From contig JAUIKX010000132.1 in the NCBI GenBank assembly GCA_030430515.1, forward strand, positions 1 to 9,382: DNA of 9,382 bases, read 5' to 3'. Within the stretch, counting starts at the first letter, position 1. Each line of letters opens with the position of its first letter. Shown piece by piece: positions 6,867-9,382 of the stretch. Source of the DNA: Gammaproteobacteria bacterium. Lineage in GTDB: Bacteria; Pseudomonadota; Gammaproteobacteria; Pseudomonadales; Azotimanducaceae. The position numbers were made by a program, and so were the translations under genes. The notes beneath the pieces are model-generated. The model saw nothing but the letters and a program-made list of their open reading frames with translations, was not told the origin of the DNA and searched no databases.

Positions 6867-8678
6867 ATGCCCGATCTACCTGACGGTCACGCCATCGCTG
6901 CTATGGCGCTCACAGTGGTTGCACTGTGGGCGTTCACGCGGCCGTATATTCCTCTGGAATTTTCCAGTCTTGGCCTGATTGCCATTCTGGCGCTGGGGGC
7001 TGCGGTTTTCCCCTACCCAGGGCTCGAGCCCACCAGCTTCTTCGCGGGCTTCGGCCACGAGGCGCTGATTGCCGTCTGCGCACTCATGGTGCTCGGCCAG
7101 GGGCTGGTCAAAACCGGTGCGCTGGAGCCGGTGGGGCGCTGGCTCGCCCGCTCATGGAACACCGCCCCTTTTCTGTCGCTGCTCGCCACTCTGATCATAG
7201 GCGCCGTGTTTTCTGCATTCGTCAACAACACGCCCATCGTCGTACTGCTGCTGCCCATACTGGTGAGTGTCTGCATCCGCACAAACCGTTCGCCATCGGG
7301 CATTCTCATGCCCATGGGTTTCGCCACTCTGGTTGGCGGCATGGCCACGACCATCGGCACTTCTACCAATCTGCTGGTGGTCAGCGTGGCAGCAGATCTC
7401 GGACTGCCGCGCATCGGCATGTTCGATTTCGCGCTGCCGGCGGCGGCGGGTGCCGGCGTTGCGATCATCTACCTGTGGCTGATCGCACCACGCATGCTGC
7501 CGCACCGGGACATCGGCATCAGCAGCGTCTCCCCGAGGCTCTTTGAGGCACGTCTGCAGATCCGCAAAGACTCTCCGGTGATCGGCAAGAAGCTGGGTGA
7601 CGCAATCGCCATGACGGATGGCGAGATGAAAGTCGTTCGCATACGCCGGGGCGGCACGTTTATCCTGCCGCTACCGGACGTGGAGCTGAAGGCCGGCGAC
7701 CGCCTGCGGGTACGCGACACGCCGGTACGTCTGAAATCTTACGAAGATACATTGAAAGCGGTGCTCTACTCAGGCGAAACCCGGGTAGACGAAGAACACC
7801 CGCTTCAGGCCGAGAATCAGATGCTGGCGGAAATTGCCGTCGTGCAGGGTTCGACGCTCGACCGCGCCAACCTGTCGTTCACCCGCTTCCTGGACCGCTA
7901 CCAGCTCGTCGTGCTGGCGCTGCACCGGGCGGGTAAAGACATCTGGCGCGCCAGCGAAGAGATTCAGGATGTCATTCTGCAGAACGGCGATGTGCTGCTG
8001 GTGCAGGGCCGTCGCGAGCAGATCGCGAGCCTCAGAGAAAACAGCGAGTTTCTCGTGCTCGACGGCGGCGTGGAGCTACCGACCACCAGCCGCGCACCGC
8101 TGGCACTCGGCATACTCATGAGCGTCATTCTGGTCGCGGCTTTCGGCATCGTACCCATCGCCATCGCCGCGCTGGCCGGCGGCTTTCTGCTCCTGGTCAC
8201 CCGCTGCCTGCCGCTGGTGGAGGCCATGCGGGCGATTTCCACATCGGTCTACTTCGTGGTTGTGGCCAGCCTCGCCCTGGGCCATGCGCTCATTACCACC
8301 GGCGCCACCGCCTACATCACAGAGGTGTTTCTCGCGCTCACCAGCAATGCGGGGCCCACCATCGTACTGGGCTCGCTGATGATGCTGCTTGCCGTACTCA
8401 CCAATGTCGTTTCCAACAATGCTGCTGCGGTGATCGGCACACCCATCGCTGTCGGTATCGCCCAGGAGTTGAATCTGCCCACAGAACCGTTCGTGCTGGC
8501 CGTGCTGTTCGGCGCCAACATGAGCTTCGCCACGCCGTTCGGCTACCAGACCAATCTCCTGATACTGAGCGCGGGCGGCTACAAGTTCTCGGACTTCCTG
8601 CGTGTGGGCATCCCGCTGACGATACTGATGTGGCTCGGCTTCTCGGTACTCCTGCCGCTGCTCTACCATCTCGGCTGA
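6867..8678 (+). CDS. SLC13-family permease with two RCK_C (TrkA-C) domains
   Basis: This 603-residue inner-membrane protein has hydrophobic helices in two blocks (about 8-210 and 410-602), separated by a soluble middle section. Each block carries a DASS/ArsB-type repeat motif: SAFVNNTPIVVLLLP (116-130) with GTSTNLLV (164-171), and VVSNNAAAVIG (514-524) with TPFGYQTNLLI (556-566). The soluble section contains two RCK_C-like modules: about 226-300 (LKAGDRLRV) and 312-400 (LQNGDVLLVQGRREQI). This architecture is that of E. coli YfbS-like permeases. Substrates in the family are anions such as dicarboxylates, sulfate or similar oxyanions; the substrate here cannot be read from the sequence. RCK_C domains usually bind small ligands that regulate transport. 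The gene begins 25 bases after lon with no clear Shine-Dalgarno (a GAGG lies about 19 bases upstream), and no terminator follows before the trp promoter. Confidence 0.87.
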   Translation: MPDLPDGHAIAAMALTVVALWAFTRPYIPLEFSSLGLIAILALGAAVFPYPGLEPTSFFAGFGHEALIAVCALMVLGQGLVKTGALEPVGRWLARSWNTAPFLSLLATLIIGAVFSAFVNNTPIVVLLLPILVSVCIRTNRSPSGILMPMGFATLVGGMATTIGTSTNLLVVSVAADLGLPRIGMFDFALPAAAGAGVAIIYLWLIAPRMLPHRDIGISSVSPRLFEARLQIRKDSPVIGKKLGDAIAMTDGEMKVVRIRRGGTFILPLPDVELKAGDRLRVRDTPVRLKSYEDTLKAVLYSGETRVDEEHPLQAENQMLAEIAVVQGSTLDRANLSFTRFLDRYQLVVLALHRAGKDIWRASEEIQDVILQNGDVLLVQGRREQIASLRENSEFLVLDGGVELPTTSRAPLALGILMSVILVAAFGIVPIAIAALAGGFLLLVTRCLPLVEAMRAISTSVYFVVVASLALGHALITTGATAYITEVFLALTSNAGPTIVLGSLMMLLAVLTNVVSNNAAAVIGTPIAVGIAQELNLPTEPFVLAVLFGANMSFATPFGYQTNLLILSAGGYKFSDFLRVGIPLTILMWLGFSVLLPLLYHLG

Positions 8679-8687
8679 AACCATTCC

Positions 8688-8716
8688 TTGACGCATCCCG
8701 ACACCACGGCGATACT
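8688..8716 (+). promoter_or_regulatory. trp promoter
   Basis: TTGACG (8688-8693, five of six -35 bases) and GATACT (8711-8716, four of six -10 bases) are separated by exactly 17 bp. The start of transcription is predicted at 8723-8724, which coincides with the ATG of the trp leader peptide. It begins ten bases after the permease stop codon, so trpE is probably transcribed independently. No clear operator palindrome for a TrpR-like repressor was recognised. Confidence 0.72.
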
Positions 8717-8723
8717 CGGCCCC

Positions 8724-8792
8724 ATGAGCGCACGCACGACAGTCGGCCGCAACTGGTGGTGGCAGCCCCGACAGGAGAGGGTGGCTCGATAG
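8724..8792 (+). CDS. trpL: trp operon leader peptide (22 aa, Trp-Trp-Trp)
   Basis: A 22-codon ORF from ATG 8724 to TAG 8790-8792 contains three consecutive TGG codons at positions 11-13 (8754-8762), just before the antiterminator and terminator that precede trpE. Low charged tRNA-Trp stalls the ribosome at these codons, leaving segment 8774-8782 free to form the antiterminator. With enough tryptophan the ribosome reaches the stop codon and masks that segment, so the terminator forms. No Shine-Dalgarno precedes the ATG, and the -10 hexamer ends only seven bases upstream, so the mRNA is probably leaderless. Confidence 0.9.
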   Translation: MSARTTVGRNWWWQPRQERVAR

Positions 8793-8833
8793 CGCGCGAC
8801 TGAAATACCGGACATCGCCAGAAACCCGTCTCC
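8774..8833 (+). promoter_or_regulatory. trp antiterminator pairing (segments 2 and 3)
   Basis: GGAGAGGGT (8774-8782) can pair with ACCC-G-TCTCC (8824-8833): nine base pairs with one bulged G. The second arm is also the 5' arm of the terminator, so the two structures exclude each other. A weaker pairing of AGCCCC (8764-8769) with GGGTGGCT (8779-8786), with one bulged base, could serve as the 1:2 hairpin and would be blocked by a ribosome on the Trp codons. Found by eye, without folding energies. Confidence 0.7.
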
Positions 8834-8858
8834 ACATTGCCGTGCAGACGGGTTTTTT
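8822..8858 (+). terminator. trp attenuator terminator
   Basis: AAACCCGTCT (8822-8831) and AGACGGGTTT (8846-8855) form a perfect 10-bp stem with a 14-nt loop, and six T residues span 8853-8858. It lies 11 bases before the trpE start codon and downstream of the Trp-rich leader peptide, the position of a ribosome-controlled attenuator terminator. Confidence 0.92.
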
Positions 8859-8869
8859 ATTGGAGAAAC

Positions 8870-9382
8870 ATGCATCCACCATTCGACATCGCAGCCGACC
8901 TCGATACCCCGGTGTCGGCCTGGCTGAAGCTCGGCGACCTCGGTCCGCGTTACCTGCTCGAGAGCGTCGAGGGCGGCGAGCGCCTTGCGCGTTACTCTTT
9001 CCTCGGCTTCGGTGACGCGCTAGACCTGCGCCTGGACGACGAGGGTCTTGTGATCGGCGACGAGCGGCGTGAGCACCCGGCGGACCGCAGCGAGTACCTC
9101 GACGCCCTGCGTTATGCGCTCGGCAAGGCGCCCGCACCGATGCCGGTGGTCGACGGGCTGCCGTTTGCGGGCGGCCTGGTAGGCGTCTCGGGCTACGATG
9201 TCGTCCGGCTGTTCGAGCGCCTGCCGGCGTCAACGGCGCCGCAGCCCGGTATTCCGCAAGCCGCGTTCTGCGCCACGGCCTCGACGCTGGTATTCGATCA
9301 CCTGACACGCAGGGTTGCGCTCCTGCACGACGGGCCCGAAGCGGAACGCGAAGCACTGCGCAAAGCGGTCATCGAGCGCCTG
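8870..9382 (+). CDS. trpE: Anthranilate synthase component I, N-terminal part (runs off right edge)
   Basis: TrpE makes anthranilate from chorismate, with ammonia or with glutamine via TrpG, the first committed step of tryptophan synthesis. 171 codons are visible with no stop before the window ends. The N-terminal region shows DTPVSAWLKL (12-21) and YLLESVEGG (28-36), followed by RYSFLGFG. The LLES motif is the tryptophan feedback-inhibition site of TrpE, which argues for trpE over pabB. The GLVGVSGYDVVRLFERLP segment (about 103-120) is also typical. GGAG at 8862-8865 lies four bases before the ATG. The promoter, leader peptide and attenuator directly upstream support the assignment. The catalytic chorismate-binding domain lies beyond the window. 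Confidence 0.94.
   Translation, partial: MHPPFDIAADLDTPVSAWLKLGDLGPRYLLESVEGGERLARYSFLGFGDALDLRLDDEGLVIGDERREHPADRSEYLDALRYALGKAPAPMPVVDGLPFAGGLVGVSGYDVVRLFERLPASTAPQPGIPQAAFCATASTLVFDHLTRRVALLHDGPEAEREALRKAVIERL

Noticed and set aside
8076..9356. Long minus-strand open frame (426 codons) opposite the permease end and trpE
   Set aside because: It spans the trp promoter, attenuator and two plus-strand genes. Its Arg/Ala-rich product is typical antisense translation of high-GC DNA.

Overview
The window comes from a GC-rich proteobacterium, probably gammaproteobacterial. The clues are an HscC-type Hsp70 followed by its J-domain partner, a Lon resembling the AsrA-type second Lon of pseudomonads, and a ribosome-mediated trp attenuator directly before trpE. 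No genus can be named. There are no rRNA or tRNA genes, insertion sequences or CRISPR arrays.

Left edge, minus strand: the first 49 codons of threonyl-tRNA synthetase (thrS) run off the window. Its approximately 220-nt leader is the most unusual part of the window. It has a sigma70-like promoter, a 27-codon leader peptide with three Thr-Thr pairs, a GC-rich hairpin, a competing antiterminator pairing, and an intrinsic terminator 53 nt before the thrS start. This reads as a complete threonine-sensing transcription attenuator, and I see it directly in the sequence.

Middle, plus strand (452-8678): five tightly packed genes lie in the same direction. They are hscC (Hsp70), a membrane J-domain/TPR protein, an MscS-family channel, a Lon protease of AsrA type, and an SLC13-type permease with two RCK_C domains. 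Gaps run from a 4-nt overlap to 25 nt, so they are probably one operon, although a promoter-like element lies just before the MscS gene. The content joins protein quality control (chaperone, co-chaperone, protease) to membrane and osmotic functions (channel, permease).

Right edge, plus strand: a classical trp attenuator precedes trpE, with a consensus-like promoter, a 22-codon leader peptide containing Trp-Trp-Trp, an antiterminator and a terminator. The first 171 codons of trpE (anthranilate synthase component I) run off the window.

A feature shared across the window is that both leader-peptide ATGs and the MscS ATG sit only 6-9 nt after a -10-like hexamer and lack a usable Shine-Dalgarno sequence. 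This suggests leaderless transcripts. By contrast thrS, hscC, the J-protein gene and trpE all have recognisable Shine-Dalgarno sequences.
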